From: Streptococcus pseudopneumoniae ATCC BAA-960 = CCUG 49455
Lineage (GTDB): Bacteria > Bacillota > Bacilli > Lactobacillales > Streptococcaceae
Reading direction: 5' to 3'
Length of the DNA: 26,379 bases
Assembly (NCBI RefSeq): GCF_002087075.1
Contig: NZ_MWSM01000031.1
Location: 33,068-59,446, forward strand
The notes under the pieces were generated by a model, which ran no database searches, was not told the DNA's origin, and was given only the letters and a program-made list of their open reading frames with translations. Numbering within the stretch: position 1 is the stretch's first letter; each line of letters opens with the position of its first letter. Positions 1 through 8,934 of the stretch are shown here, piece by piece. Both the position numbers and the translations under genes were made by a program.

Positions 1-42
1 CGGCTAGCTTCCTAGTTTACTCTTTGATTTTCATTGAGTATA
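1..42 (+). repeat. BOX element, boxC-like right end (partial)
   Basis: Bases 1-40 match, almost base for base, the right end of the BOX copy at 19177-19280: the tract from CGGCTAGCTTCC to the terminal CATTGAGTA. The left part lies outside the window. BOX is the short interspersed repeat family of pneumococci and relatives. It sits downstream of the patB terminator and is in the same orientation as the second copy. Confidence 0.8.
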
Positions 43-121
43 ACGATAGTCCTATCATATCACTCAAAGCATCTTTCGTCTAATATGTTTTTTTTAAGAC
101 TGTGATAAAAATTTTTTATGG

Positions 122-151
122 ACAAGAAAAAGCTGCCCCATAGGACAACTT
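122..151 (-). terminator. Rho-independent terminator after patB
   Basis: Read on the minus strand, AAGTTGTCC (151-143) pairs with GGGCAGCTT (138-130) through nine pairs including two G-U, with a four-base loop, followed by TTTCTTGT. It lies 6 bases beyond the patB stop codon, so it should end the patA-patB transcript. Confidence 0.75.
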
Positions 152-156
152 CTTTC

Positions 157-1923
157 TTATTCAAAAACAAATTGATTGTGATAGAGTTCTGAGTAGAAGC
201 CACCTAGTTTCAAGAGTTCATGGTGGTTACCACGTTCAATGACCTCTCCATCTTTAAGGACAATAATCTGATCAGCATTGAGAATAGTTTTCAAGCGGTG
301 GGCAATAACGAAACTGGTTTTGCCTGCTACAACTGCCTCCATGGCATGCTGAATCTTGCTTTCTGTCACCGTATCTACGTTTGAAGTGCCTTCATCGAGA
401 ATGAGAACTTCTGGATCTGTCATCAGGGTTCGAGCAATGGAAATCAATTGCTTCTGCCCTGTCGAGAAGATACTCTGCTCATCATCAATAAGAGTATCGT
501 ACTTATCAGGCAAACTTTCGATATAGTCGTGAATGTGGCTTGCTTTGGCTGCTGACTCAACCATTTCCTGACTGGCATCTGGCACACCGAAACGGATATT
601 GTCTCGAATGGTTCCGCTAAAAAGAACGGAATCTTGCAAGACAATTCCCACTTTACTTCTAAGACTATCTAAATCATAGTCACGGATGTCTTTGCCGTCA
701 AAATAAATACCACCAGCATCAACATCATAAAAGCGATTGATGAGGTTCATAATAGTCGTTTTCCCTGACCCAGTTGGGCCAACAACTGCTGTCATCTGGC
801 CTTTAGGGGCAGAAATGCTGACATCTTTCAAAATAGGTTTATCAGGCAAGTATGAAAAATCAATATGGCTGATTTCAACACCTTCTTGCAACTTAGTGAA
901 AATTGGAGCCTTTTCAGGTCGGATTTCTTCCTCTGCGTCAAACATTTCCTGAATCCGTTCAGCACCTGTAAAGGCTAACTGAAGGCTTCCCCAACTAGCT
1001 GCAACTTGGATAATAGGCTGGTAGTACTGCTGTGAAAATTGGGCAAACATCACAATCAAACCTAGGGCTGTACTTGTTTCAATAGACTTATCATTCAAAA
1101 GTACAGCTGAACCAGCAAAGATGACGATGGCTGTATTAACCAGGCTCATCCCATTCATGACAGGGAACAGAATTCCTGAGAACATTCTTCCTTTAAAGGT
1201 CGCCTTGCGCACGCGCTCATTTTGTTCAAGAAATCCTGCCATCATATCCTCTTGAATTCCTTGCACAATCACGGCTTTTTGGCCTGAGATACTCTCATCC
1301 ATATAAGCGTTGAGTTTCCCTACCTCTTTCTGCTGGAGGTTGGTGTATTTGCGGGCCATTTTCACGATGAAAATCAGCATGAGGAAGGCAACTGGTGTGC
1401 TGGCAATGGTGATGAGGGCCAGCGTCACATTTCTCGAAAACATGACAAGAATCAGACCGATATATAAAACAATATTGCTCATGACCTGAATCAAGCTTTC
1501 GTTAAAGGCTTGGAGGATATTATCCAAATCACTGGTAAAACGAGATAAGATATCGCCATCTTGTCGGCGGTCAAAGAAAGAAACGGTCAAACGAGCCAAT
1601 TTGCCAAAAAGACCTTTACGCATCTCGTTGGTCGACTCTGCAATCACGCGCGTCATGAGACACATGTATATGACACTGGAGATAAAGAGAAGCAAAACCA
1701 GCAGGCCTAGATTGACCATGATTCCTGATAGACTTTGCCAAACAAGTTCTGGACTGCCATCTTGATAAGCTTGAACTAAATTGGCTAGTTGCGTCACTGC
1801 TTGTCCAGAAAAGACCGGAAAGAGGGCTTGGGCAAGAGTCGCCAGAACAATCATCAGGATGACAACTACAAATGATAGCTTATAGGCTTTAAAATAATTC
1901 CAAAAAAATTGAACTGTCTTCAT
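157..1923 (-). CDS. patB: PatB: half-transporter of heterodimeric ABC multidrug exporter
   Basis: A 588-residue ABC exporter half with a membrane domain at about residues 15-310 and a nucleotide-binding domain at 345-588. Walker A is GPTGSGKT (382-389). The signature motif is degenerate (FSTGQ, 486-490, instead of LSGGQ). Walker B ends in Asp510 with the catalytic Glu511 present, and the H-loop His542 is present. In pneumococci PatA/PatB export fluoroquinolones, dyes and other drugs; the assignment here rests on sequence recognition plus position beside patA and mutS. The open frame extends 29 codons upstream of this start, but the ATG at 1923 follows a good GGAGG ribosome site, so the extension is rejected. 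The ATG begins one base past the last base of the patA stop codon on the transcript, which suggests translational coupling. Confidence 0.9.
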   Translation of the reverse strand: MKTVQFFWNYFKAYKLSFVVVILMIVLATLAQALFPVFSGQAVTQLANLVQAYQDGSPELVWQSLSGIMVNLGLLVLLLFISSVIYMCLMTRVIAESTNEMRKGLFGKLARLTVSFFDRRQDGDILSRFTSDLDNILQAFNESLIQVMSNIVLYIGLILVMFSRNVTLALITIASTPVAFLMLIFIVKMARKYTNLQQKEVGKLNAYMDESISGQKAVIVQGIQEDMMAGFLEQNERVRKATFKGRMFSGILFPVMNGMSLVNTAIVIFAGSAVLLNDKSIETSTALGLIVMFAQFSQQYYQPIIQVAASWGSLQLAFTGAERIQEMFDAEEEIRPEKAPIFTKLQEGVEISHIDFSYLPDKPILKDVSISAPKGQMTAVVGPTGSGKTTIMNLINRFYDVDAGGIYFDGKDIRDYDLDSLRSKVGIVLQDSVLFSGTIRDNIRFGVPDASQEMVESAAKASHIHDYIESLPDKYDTLIDDEQSIFSTGQKQLISIARTLMTDPEVLILDEGTSNVDTVTESKIQHAMEAVVAGKTSFVIAHRLKTILNADQIIVLKDGEVIERGNHHELLKLGGFYSELYHNQFVFE

Positions 1924-1924
1924 T

Positions 1925-3631
1925 TTACTCCTCCTTTCCTTTCTGTGTTTCGTAGATTTCACGGTAAACGGCATTGTTGGCAACCAAGTCTGCATGCGTA
2001 CCTTGACCAATCAATCGTCCTTGATCTAGAACCAAGATTTTATCTGCATGAACAACCGAGCTAATCTTTTGAGCGATGATAATGGTTGTTGTTCCCTTCA
2101 AGTCCTTATTCAAGGCTTCTTGCACCAGGCGCTCTGACTTGGCATCTAAGGCCGAGGTCGAATCGTCAAAAATCAGAATACGTGGATTGCTAACAATCCC
2201 ACGCGCAATCGACATCCTTTGTTTTTGCCCACCAGAGAAATTGGTTCCCCGTTCCTCAACTGGACTTTCAAAGGTTTTCTCCATACGATGAATGAATTCA
2301 CTAGCCTGGGCAATATTAGCTGCGCGTTCCATTTCAAATAGAGTAGCATCTCCCTTACCCTGTCTCAAGTTATCTGCAATCGTTCCACTGAAAAGAATAG
2401 CACGTTGAAGAACGATAGAAACTGTTTTACGCAGGGTTCCTTCACTCACTTCTCGAATATCCTTGCCTCCAATTTTGATGGCCCCTTCCTGCGGGTCAAA
2501 GAGACGTGGAATCAATTGAGCCAAGGTTGATTTTCCTGCACCAGTCGCTCCAACGACACCAACCATTTGACCAGGCTCAATAGTAAAGCTCACATCTTTC
2601 AGCATCGGTTCCTTGTCCATTGGATAGGTAAAGGTCACATTTTCAAAGCTAAGACTTCCGACCAACTCTTCATCTGGGACATCCTTGAAAGTCATGGCTG
2701 GCTCTGCATCAAGAATTTCTCGAATACGACGCAGAGAAATCATGGCACGACTGACAGAATTTCCTAAAAATCCAACCATAACAATGGTAAAGATAATCTG
2801 GCTCAGGTAATTGACAAAGGAAGCAATGGAGCCAACAACTGACGGATCCGACTGAACCATCCCTGCAACTAGCCAAATAGAGAGGAAAACCGCCCCATAA
2901 CCGACCAACATCATAAAGGGTTCCACTACTGAAAAGGCATACCCAATGTAAAGATTTTGACCGAGTAGCTCGTCTGAAACCTCCGTAAACTTAGCAAACT
3001 GCTCTTTTTCTTGGACAAAGGACTTGACCACACGAACGCCACGCAAATTTTCCTTGGCAATGGCATTGATGCGTTCAAGAAGGGTTTGAAACTTGGCAAA
3101 ACGAGGCCCCATCATCCCCATCATGACAGCAGTCAAACCAAAAATCAAGACTACCATGAGAACAATCACCCACCACAGAGAAGAAAGGGTTTGAACCGCC
3201 AGGATAAACGAACCGATGAACAAGAGGGGAAGTCTGAAAAGAATTTGGAAGGTCATCATGACCACGTTCTGAATCTGGTTGATGTCATTTGTCATGCGAA
3301 CGACTAGATTTCCCGCATTAAATTGTTCAATATTAGCATAAGAAAAGGTTTGGATTTTACGGAAGGCATCCTCCCGAAGGTCAGATGAAACTCCTTGGGC
3401 AATATAGGCTGCGAGGACAACATTGAGTCCACCAGCAACTAGACCGACTACGGCCACACCAATCAACCAAGCCCCGATACTATAAATAGCTTCATATTTT
3501 CCAGCAAGGAGGGCGTCTAAGACTTCCTGCAGATAACGCGGTTGCAGAAGTGAACTAGCAACCATCAAGCCTGTCATCAGAAGCGAAGTCAAGGCCTGCC
3601 ACTTGTAGGTTTTTATTTTCTGAATCAGCAT
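1925..3631 (-). CDS. patA: PatA: half-transporter partner of PatB
   Basis: A 568-residue ABC exporter half with an N-terminal membrane domain (about residues 10-300) and a C-terminal nucleotide-binding domain. Walker A is GATGAGKS (361-368) and the signature is canonical FSGGQ (465-469). The residue after the Walker B Asp489 is Asp490 instead of Glu, and the H-loop position is Gln521 instead of His. These losses match the degenerate signature of PatB, so the pair would form one competent and one degenerate ATP site, typical of heterodimeric exporters. The ATG at 3631 is preceded by AAGGAG. A consensus promoter and a terminator-like leader lie directly upstream. The stop codon sits one base before the patB ATG. 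Confidence 0.9.
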   Translation of the reverse strand: MLIQKIKTYKWQALTSLLMTGLMVASSLLQPRYLQEVLDALLAGKYEAIYSIGAWLIGVAVVGLVAGGLNVVLAAYIAQGVSSDLREDAFRKIQTFSYANIEQFNAGNLVVRMTNDINQIQNVVMMTFQILFRLPLLFIGSFILAVQTLSSLWWVIVLMVVLIFGLTAVMMGMMGPRFAKFQTLLERINAIAKENLRGVRVVKSFVQEKEQFAKFTEVSDELLGQNLYIGYAFSVVEPFMMLVGYGAVFLSIWLVAGMVQSDPSVVGSIASFVNYLSQIIFTIVMVGFLGNSVSRAMISLRRIREILDAEPAMTFKDVPDEELVGSLSFENVTFTYPMDKEPMLKDVSFTIEPGQMVGVVGATGAGKSTLAQLIPRLFDPQEGAIKIGGKDIREVSEGTLRKTVSIVLQRAILFSGTIADNLRQGKGDATLFEMERAANIAQASEFIHRMEKTFESPVEERGTNFSGGQKQRMSIARGIVSNPRILIFDDSTSALDAKSERLVQEALNKDLKGTTTIIIAQKISSVVHADKILVLDQGRLIGQGTHADLVANNAVYREIYETQKGKEE

Positions 3632-3637
3632 ACTTTC

Positions 3638-3680
3638 TCCTTAAAAAATAGACAAAAGGGAGCGACAATGCGTCAGCTCC
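3638..3680 (-). promoter_or_regulatory. patA leader hairpin with T-rich tract (attenuator-like)
   Basis: On the minus strand GGAGC (3680-3676) and GAC (3674-3672) pair with GTC (3666-3664) and GCTCC (3663-3659) with one bulged T, giving an eight-pair stem with loop GCATT. The run CTTTTGTCTATTTTTT follows. It lies between the patA promoter and its ATG, so it can end transcripts before patA; it may also stop readthrough from mutS. A terminator in the patA leader that limits expression, and whose loss raises efflux, has been reported in pneumococcus; that link is from memory. Confidence 0.7.
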
Positions 3681-3704
3681 TTCTCATTCTGTTTGTGTGA
3701 TGTT

Positions 3705-3733
3705 ATTCTAGCAAAAAAGTGGGGGATTGTCAA
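3705..3733 (-). promoter_or_regulatory. patA promoter
   Basis: TTGACA (3733-3728) and TAGAAT (3710-3705) are separated by exactly 17 bases on the minus strand. The predicted transcript start is near 3698, giving a leader of about 67 bases that contains the attenuator-like hairpin. Confidence 0.75.
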
Positions 3734-3776
3734 AGAAGTCTCCTTGATACAGCTAGAATGACTAGTAATTTTCTCT

Positions 3777-6311
3777 TTATAGTTTCTGTTTTAACTCGAC
3801 CAAGACATTCATAGCCTGCATAGGTGTCATATTGTAAACATCCAGTTTAGCTAATTCTGCTAGGATAGGATGTTCTTCAGTCGTATCAAAGAGTGAAATT
3901 TGTTCTGAGACAGTACTTGTTTGTTTCATAGGAGCAGGACTTTCTTGCCCCTGACTCTCCAGTTGCGTTAAAATCTTATCCGCTCTCGCTAAAAGATCAG
4001 CCGGTAAACCAGCAATCTTGGCAACATGGATACCATAGGATTTATCAGCTGGCCCTGGTTCAATCTTGTGAAGGAAGGTGACCTGCCCATCCTGCTCCAA
4101 GGTTGCCACGTGGACATTGACCAAGTGTTGTAAACTAGACTCCAGACTAGTCAACTCATGGTAGTGGGTCGCAAAGAGGGTCTTGGCTCCGATATGTTCA
4201 TGGATGTATTCGATGATGGACTGGGCAAGAGCCATCCCGTCATAAGTTGCAGTTCCACGACCTAACTCATCAAAAAGAATCAAGGAATTCTTTGTTGCAT
4301 GCGAAATGGCATTGTTGGCCTCCATCATCTCCACCATGAAGGTTGATTGGCCTGAAACCAAATCATCGGCTGCTCCGATACGGGTAAAGATAGCATCAAA
4401 AATAGGTAAATGGGCACTTTCTGCTGGCACATAAGAGCCCAACTGGGCCATTATCGCCGTCATGGCTAACTGACGCATGTAGGTTGACTTCCCGCTCATG
4501 TTGGGCCCTGTAATCAGTTGAATACTGGTATCTTCTGCCATCTGAATCGTATTGGGAATATAGGTCTGAGCCCCCATAACCTTTTCAACGACAGCATGGC
4601 GTCCTTTCTGGATATCAATTCGCGAATCATCTCCGAATTCAGGTCGAATCAAATGCTGGGTTTCAGCTACAACCGCCAGACTTTGCAGGACATCAACTGT
4701 CGCAATTCCTTGGGCTAGAGCTTGTAAACGTTGGATGTACTTGCTGACCTCTTCACGAATACGCATAAAAATTTCGTACTCTAGATTAGCTGACTTCTCA
4801 CGCGCCTCCAGCATATCGCCCTCGATACGGGCTAATTCTTCGGTTCCAAAGCGTTCTGAGTTTTTCAGCGTTGCCTTGCGGAAAAAGTGAACAGGAACAT
4901 TTCCCAGTTGAGAATTGGTCACATGGAAATAGTAGCCATCTTTTTTATTGTAGTCAATCTTAAGCGTGCTGATACCAGAGTTTTCTCGCTCCTTAGCCTC
5001 AATCTCAGCAATCCAGCTAGTCCCTTCTCTGAGCACACGACGGTACTTGTCTAAAGTCTCATCAAAGCCAGTCCGGATAATTCCACCATCTGTAATCACA
5101 TGAGGAGCTTCAGGAGCAATCGCTGCGCTAATCAAGCTCTCCAACTCAGGGATTGCATCCAGTTGTGCGATGAGATAAGCTAGAACAGGTTGCTCCATCC
5201 CTTCTAAAATCGCACGAATCCGTGGCACACTAGACAAGGTGGTCGCCAACTGCAAGAGATCCTTTGGGTTGGTCTTGCCAAAAGAAACCCGACTAGCCAA
5301 ACGTTCGATGTCATAAACACCCTTGAGACTGTCTGTCAAATCACTACGCTCAAAGAAATGGCCGAGAAAGACCTGCACTACTTCTTGACGTTGGACGATT
5401 CGTTCCTTATCAATCAAAGGACGATGAATCCAAGAACGCAAGAGACGCATGCCCATAGCCGTCTTGGTTTCATCCAAAAGCCAGAAAAGACTGCCTTGCT
5501 TCTTGCCTGAACGGGCATTCTCAACCAAATCCAGACTAGCCTTGGTCGCATAATCCATCTGCAAGAAATCTTTAATTTCATAACGGATAACAGGCTTGAG
5601 GTGGTTCAATTCCCTCATCTGAGTCCGATGAACATACTGTAGCAGCTTACTGGATGCCGCTTGCTCCACCGTTGCCAATCGCGAATCCAGTAAATGAAGG
5701 TCTTCAAAGTTTTCTTTTTCATAAGAGAGCACCAGATTCATCTGGCGGCTGAGGATTTGTTCTTCTTCCTCAGACAAGTCATAACCCAGCACCACTTCTC
5801 GCGCCTTGAGATTACGGATTTCCCCACAAACCAGCGTAAAATCCAAAAGACCTGTCACATAAAAATCACCCGTCACCAGGTCCATATAAGCTAGGCCAAA
5901 TTGATTGCCTTCGCGGTCTATAGCAACCAAAAAATTATTCTGACTGTCTGGCTTACTACTATCGACCACTGTCCCTGGCGTAATGACCTGAACAACCTCT
6001 CGTTTCACAACCCCAACTGCTTGTTTAGGATCTTCCATCTGCTCTGCGATAGCCACCTTATAACCCTGCTCAATCAAGACATCAATATACTGTTGGGCAG
6101 AATGATAGGGAACACCCGCCATAGGGATCGGATTGTCGGCATTCTTGTTACGACTCGTTAAGGAAATTTCCAGAATCTGCGCAGCATTGACCGCATCCTC
6201 ATAAAATAATTCATAAAAATCACCCATACGAAAGAGCAAAAACGCATCTGGATATTGCTTTTTAATCTCCACATACTGTTGCATGCCAGGTGATAGCTTT
6301 TCTGTCGCCAT
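3777..6311 (-). CDS. mutS: MutS (HexA) DNA mismatch recognition ATPase
   Basis: A full-length, 844-residue MutS that binds base mismatches and recruits MutL. The mismatch-reading motif is GDFYE with Phe32 and Glu34. The core lever/clamp region spans about 265-560. The ATPase has Walker A GPNMSGKS (602-609) and Walker B DELGRGT (681-687), followed by the family HYHEL motif. A 13-codon upstream extension of the frame is rejected because the ATG at 6311 follows AAGGAGAG at good spacing and gives the standard [10 protein letters not shown] start. The gene follows argR by 50 bases with no terminator between them, so the two are probably cotranscribed. In pneumococcus this is HexA of the Hex mismatch system. 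Confidence 0.97.
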   Translation of the reverse strand: MATEKLSPGMQQYVEIKKQYPDAFLLFRMGDFYELFYEDAVNAAQILEISLTSRNKNADNPIPMAGVPYHSAQQYIDVLIEQGYKVAIAEQMEDPKQAVGVVKREVVQVITPGTVVDSSKPDSQNNFLVAIDREGNQFGLAYMDLVTGDFYVTGLLDFTLVCGEIRNLKAREVVLGYDLSEEEEQILSRQMNLVLSYEKENFEDLHLLDSRLATVEQAASSKLLQYVHRTQMRELNHLKPVIRYEIKDFLQMDYATKASLDLVENARSGKKQGSLFWLLDETKTAMGMRLLRSWIHRPLIDKERIVQRQEVVQVFLGHFFERSDLTDSLKGVYDIERLASRVSFGKTNPKDLLQLATTLSSVPRIRAILEGMEQPVLAYLIAQLDAIPELESLISAAIAPEAPHVITDGGIIRTGFDETLDKYRRVLREGTSWIAEIEAKERENSGISTLKIDYNKKDGYYFHVTNSQLGNVPVHFFRKATLKNSERFGTEELARIEGDMLEAREKSANLEYEIFMRIREEVSKYIQRLQALAQGIATVDVLQSLAVVAETQHLIRPEFGDDSRIDIQKGRHAVVEKVMGAQTYIPNTIQMAEDTSIQLITGPNMSGKSTYMRQLAMTAIMAQLGSYVPAESAHLPIFDAIFTRIGAADDLVSGQSTFMVEMMEANNAISHATKNSLILFDELGRGTATYDGMALAQSIIEYIHEHIGAKTLFATHYHELTSLESSLQHLVNVHVATLEQDGQVTFLHKIEPGPADKSYGIHVAKIAGLPADLLARADKILTQLESQGQESPAPMKQTSTVSEQISLFDTTEEHPILAELAKLDVYNMTPMQAMNVLVELKQKL

Positions 6312-6361
6312 TGTCCGTCTCTCCTTGTCAAAAATAAGTCTTGAGAGCAACTCCCAAGACC

Positions 6362-6808
6362 TTACTTATCTTTCATCAAATCTAGCAAACGATCTTCCAT
6401 GAGTTTGGCAACGTGCTGGTCTCGACAAATAACCAATAAGGTATTGGCACCAGCAACTGTTCCTAAAATCCATTCATTCTTGTTTGCATCTACAATATTT
6501 GCCAAAACAGAGGCTTCTCCTAATTTGGTATGAAGTACCAAGGTAAACTCTGCTCTTGCAACACCTTCTAAATGATGAGACAAGAATTCCACCAAATCAA
6601 TCTTTTCTGTCTCATTTGCTAGCACATAATACACCATATCATTTTTCTTGACCTTGGTCAAGCCGATTTCGCGCAAATCACGAGACAGGGTTGTCTGCGT
6701 CACAAAAACATTGTGCGCCTCCAACCGATCTTGAATTTCTTTTTGTGTACTTAATTTCTCCTCAGTAATCATTTTTTTTATTAACTGATGACGATCTCTT
6801 TTTCTCAT
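6362..6808 (-). CDS. argR: ArgR-family arginine regulator
   Basis: A 148-residue ArgR/AhrC-type repressor. Residues 1-70 form the winged helix-turn-helix with the family SR pair at 42-43. Residues 80-148 form the hexamerisation and arginine-binding domain. The effector loop usually reads GT-x-x-GDDT; here it is GTVAGANT (116-123), so both acidic residues are missing. ArgR copies without these acids are known in lactic acid bacteria and act together with a second family member. The gene has its own promoter facing argS, with an ARG-box-like sequence between promoter and start, and heads the argR-mutS unit. Confidence 0.92.
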   Translation of the reverse strand: MRKRDRHQLIKKMITEEKLSTQKEIQDRLEAHNVFVTQTTLSRDLREIGLTKVKKNDMVYYVLANETEKIDLVEFLSHHLEGVARAEFTLVLHTKLGEASVLANIVDANKNEWILGTVAGANTLLVICRDQHVAKLMEDRLLDLMKDK

Positions 6809-6819
6809 AAAATCCTCTT

Positions 6820-6837
6820 ATGTGAATATTTATAACT
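6820..6837. promoter_or_regulatory. Possible ARG box upstream of argR
   Basis: TGTGAATATTTATAAC fits the first half of the ARG-box consensus TNTGAATWWWWATTCANW well and the second half only partly. It lies between the argR -10 element and its ATG, where bound ArgR would block its own transcription. A similar A/T-rich TATAACTAT repeat follows. Confidence 0.4.
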
Positions 6838-6851
6838 ATTTTTATAACTAT

Positions 6852-6879
6852 ATTATACCAAAAAAATAGGAGATTTCAA
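6852..6879 (-). promoter_or_regulatory. argR promoter
   Basis: On the minus strand TTGAAA (6879-6874) and a perfect TATAAT (6857-6852) are spaced by 16 bases. The predicted leader to the argR ATG is about 40 bases. Confidence 0.65.
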
Positions 6880-6906
6880 AAATTTTTTCTTCTTTCTTTA
6901 AAATTG

Positions 6907-6915
6907 TGATAAAAT
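6907..6915 (+). promoter_or_regulatory. argS extended -10 promoter
   Basis: TGATAAAAT is an extended -10 element (TG-n-TAAAAT) about 30 bases upstream of the argS ATG. No convincing -35 hexamer is seen, as is usual for extended -10 promoters of streptococci. Confidence 0.5.
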
Positions 6916-6943
6916 AGTAGAAAAGTCCAAAAAGGAGCTCTTA

Positions 6944-8635
6944 ATGAATACAAAAGAATTGATTGCTAGCGAATTGGCTAGCGTCATTGATAGCCTGGAC
7001 CAAGAGGCTATTTTAAATTTACTGGAAACCCCTAAAAACTCAGAAATGGGAGACATTGCTTTCCCTGCTTTTTCTCTTGCAAAAGTCGAACGTAAAGCAC
7101 CTCAAATGATCGCGGCTGAACTGGCTGAAAAAATTAACAGCCAATCCTTTGAAAAGGTTGTTGCAACAGGACCTTACGTCAACTTTTTCCTTGATAAATC
7201 TGCCATTTCTGCTCAAGTATTGCAAGCTGTTATCACTGAAAAAGAACACTATGCTGATCAAACTATTGGCAAACAAGAAAATGTTGTTATCGATATGTCT
7301 AGTCCCAATATCGCTAAGCCATTCTCTATTGGCCACCTACGCTCAACTGTTATCGGAGATAGCTTGTCACATATTTTCCAAAAAATCGGTTATCAAACAG
7401 TCAAGGTCAACCACTTGGGAGACTGGGGTAAACAGTTTGGGATGTTGATTGTTGCCTACAAAAAATGGGGCGACGAAGAAGCTGTAAAAGCTCATCCAAT
7501 CGATGAACTTCTTAAACTCTATGTCCGCATCAATGCTGAAGCTGAAAATGACCCTAGCTTGGATGAAGAAGCACGCGAATGGTTCCGTAAACTGGAAAAT
7601 GGTGACGAGGAAGCTCTCGCTCTTTGGCAATGGTTCCGTGATGAAAGTTTAGTGGAATTTAACCGCCTTTACAATGAATTGAAGGTTGATTTTGACAGCT
7701 ATAACGGGGAAGCCTTCTACAACGATAAGATGGATGCAGTTGTAGACATTCTTTCTGAAAAAGGCCTTCTTGTTGAGTCAGAAGGGGCCCAAGTTGTGAA
7801 TCTTGAGAAGTATGGAATTGAACATCCAGCCCTTATCAAGAAATCGGATGGTGCAACTCTCTATATCACACGTGACTTGGCTGCAGCCCTTTACCGTAAA
7901 AACGAATATCAATTTGCTAAATCTATCTACGTCGTTGGTCAAGAGCAATCTGCCCACTTTAAACAGCTCAAGGCTGTCTTGCAAGAGATGGGCTACGACT
8001 GGAGTGAAGACATTACTCATGTTCCTTTTGGTTTAGTTACCAAAGAAGGGAAAAAACTCTCTACTCGTAAAGGGAATGTCATCTTGCTAGAGCCTACTGT
8101 TGCAGAGGCTGTTAGTCGTGCCAAGGCCCAAATCGAGGCTAAAAATCCTGAACTAGAAAACAAAGACCAGGTAGCGCATGCTGTTGGGGTTGGAGCCATT
8201 AAATTCTATGACCTCAAGACTGACCGTACAAACGGATATGACTTCGACTTAGAGGCCATGGTATCCTTCGAGGGTGAAACTGGACCTTATGTTCAATACG
8301 CCTACGCTCGTATCCAATCGATCTTACGCAAAGCGGATTTCAAACCAGAAACAGCTGGCAACTATAGCTTGAATGATGCTGAAAGCTGGGAAATCATTAA
8401 ACTCATTCAAGACTTCCCACGTATTATCAACCGTGCGGCAGATAACTTTGAACCTTCTATCATTGCTAAATTTGCAATTAACCTAGCTCAATCCTTTAAC
8501 AAATACTATGCACATACGCGTATCTTGGATGAAAACCCAGAACGCGACAGCCGTCTAGCCCTCAGCTACGCAACTGCAGTCGTTCTCAAAGAAGCCCTTC
8601 GCTTGCTTGGAGTAGAAGCGCCAGAGAAGATGTAA
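6944..8635 (+). CDS. argS: Arginyl-tRNA synthetase
   Basis: A 563-residue class I synthetase that charges tRNA-Arg. The N-terminal additional domain is about residues 1-100. The ATP-binding HIGH-type motif reads SIGH (128-131) in the context PNIAKPF...LRST. The KMSKS-type region is KLSTRKGN, and the C-terminal helical anticodon-binding domain ends with the usual short tail after LGVEAPEKM. An AAAGGAG ribosome site precedes the ATG. It is divergent from argR, a sensible pairing of arginine control and arginine use. No T-box-like leader is present: the gap from promoter to ATG is too short. Confidence 0.97.
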   Translation: MNTKELIASELASVIDSLDQEAILNLLETPKNSEMGDIAFPAFSLAKVERKAPQMIAAELAEKINSQSFEKVVATGPYVNFFLDKSAISAQVLQAVITEKEHYADQTIGKQENVVIDMSSPNIAKPFSIGHLRSTVIGDSLSHIFQKIGYQTVKVNHLGDWGKQFGMLIVAYKKWGDEEAVKAHPIDELLKLYVRINAEAENDPSLDEEAREWFRKLENGDEEALALWQWFRDESLVEFNRLYNELKVDFDSYNGEAFYNDKMDAVVDILSEKGLLVESEGAQVVNLEKYGIEHPALIKKSDGATLYITRDLAAALYRKNEYQFAKSIYVVGQEQSAHFKQLKAVLQEMGYDWSEDITHVPFGLVTKEGKKLSTRKGNVILLEPTVAEAVSRAKAQIEAKNPELENKDQVAHAVGVGAIKFYDLKTDRTNGYDFDLEAMVSFEGETGPYVQYAYARIQSILRKADFKPETAGNYSLNDAESWEIIKLIQDFPRIINRAADNFEPSIIAKFAINLAQSFNKYYAHTRILDENPERDSRLALSYATAVVLKEALRLLGVEAPEKM

Positions 8636-8636
8636 A

Positions 8637-8926
8637 TCGCCAAAGTTACTTGATTGCAAAGCAATCTAAGTAACTAACGCCAAATCCTATTCGGACTTTG
8701 GCTAGGCGCTTCACTAGTTTTAGGACATAAATATGATCGATTTATGTCCTAAAACGTCGTAATCTTAAAGTTATTGGAACTAAAGTTCCTAATTGTTAGA
8801 CGCTAGCCGCTTATATGCGAACTAGCTAATTGCTTCACTAGTCATGACCCCTAAATATAATCGATTTAGAGTCCATGACGTCGTAACCAGAGACACTTGC
8901 CTAAACGCTTCACTAATTCACCTAAC
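8637..8926 (+). repeat. Tandem three-hairpin repeat units (about 125 bp, two units plus a fragment)
   Basis: This gene-free stretch holds two units, 8637-8762 and 8763-8886, that align end to end, and a shortened third (8887-8926). Each full unit contains three hairpins. Unit 1: 8645-8657 with 8661-8674; 8679-8687 with 8693-8702; 8718-8732 with 8740-8754 (15 perfect pairs). Unit 2: 8776-8780 with 8785-8789; 8802-8810 with 8817-8826; 8841-8856 with 8864-8879 (13 of 16 pairs). Flanks GCTTCACTAG and CGTCGTAA and the loop ATRATCG closed by TAAAT/ATTTA are conserved, while lower stems differ in both arms and still pair. The third unit keeps only CTAAACGCTTCACTA. It does not match BOX; I cannot exclude membership in another known pneumococcal repeat family. 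Confidence 0.75.
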
Positions 8927-8934
8927 CAAATAAT

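Noticed and set aside
1924..2010. 29-codon N-terminal extension of patB
   Set aside because: It overlaps the patA coding end, and the ATG at 1923 has a GGAGG ribosome site and the family-type start.
3728..3751. Separate mutS terminator formed by TCAAGGA and TCTTTGA on the minus strand
   Set aside because: Seven pairs with a G-U but no T run after it; the patA leader hairpin is the better candidate for ending mutS readthrough.
6312..6350. 13-codon extension of mutS
   Set aside because: The ATG at 6311 has AAGGAGAG and gives the normal 844-residue protein.
7040..8199. Several antisense and off-frame ORFs within argS
   Set aside because: They are shadows of a well-defined synthetase gene and have no domain or ribosome-site support.
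8637..8926. CRISPR array or integron attC array after argS
   Set aside because: Units are about 125 bases with internal hairpins, without short identical repeats and unique spacers; no core-site motifs of attC are seen and no integrase or cas gene is near.
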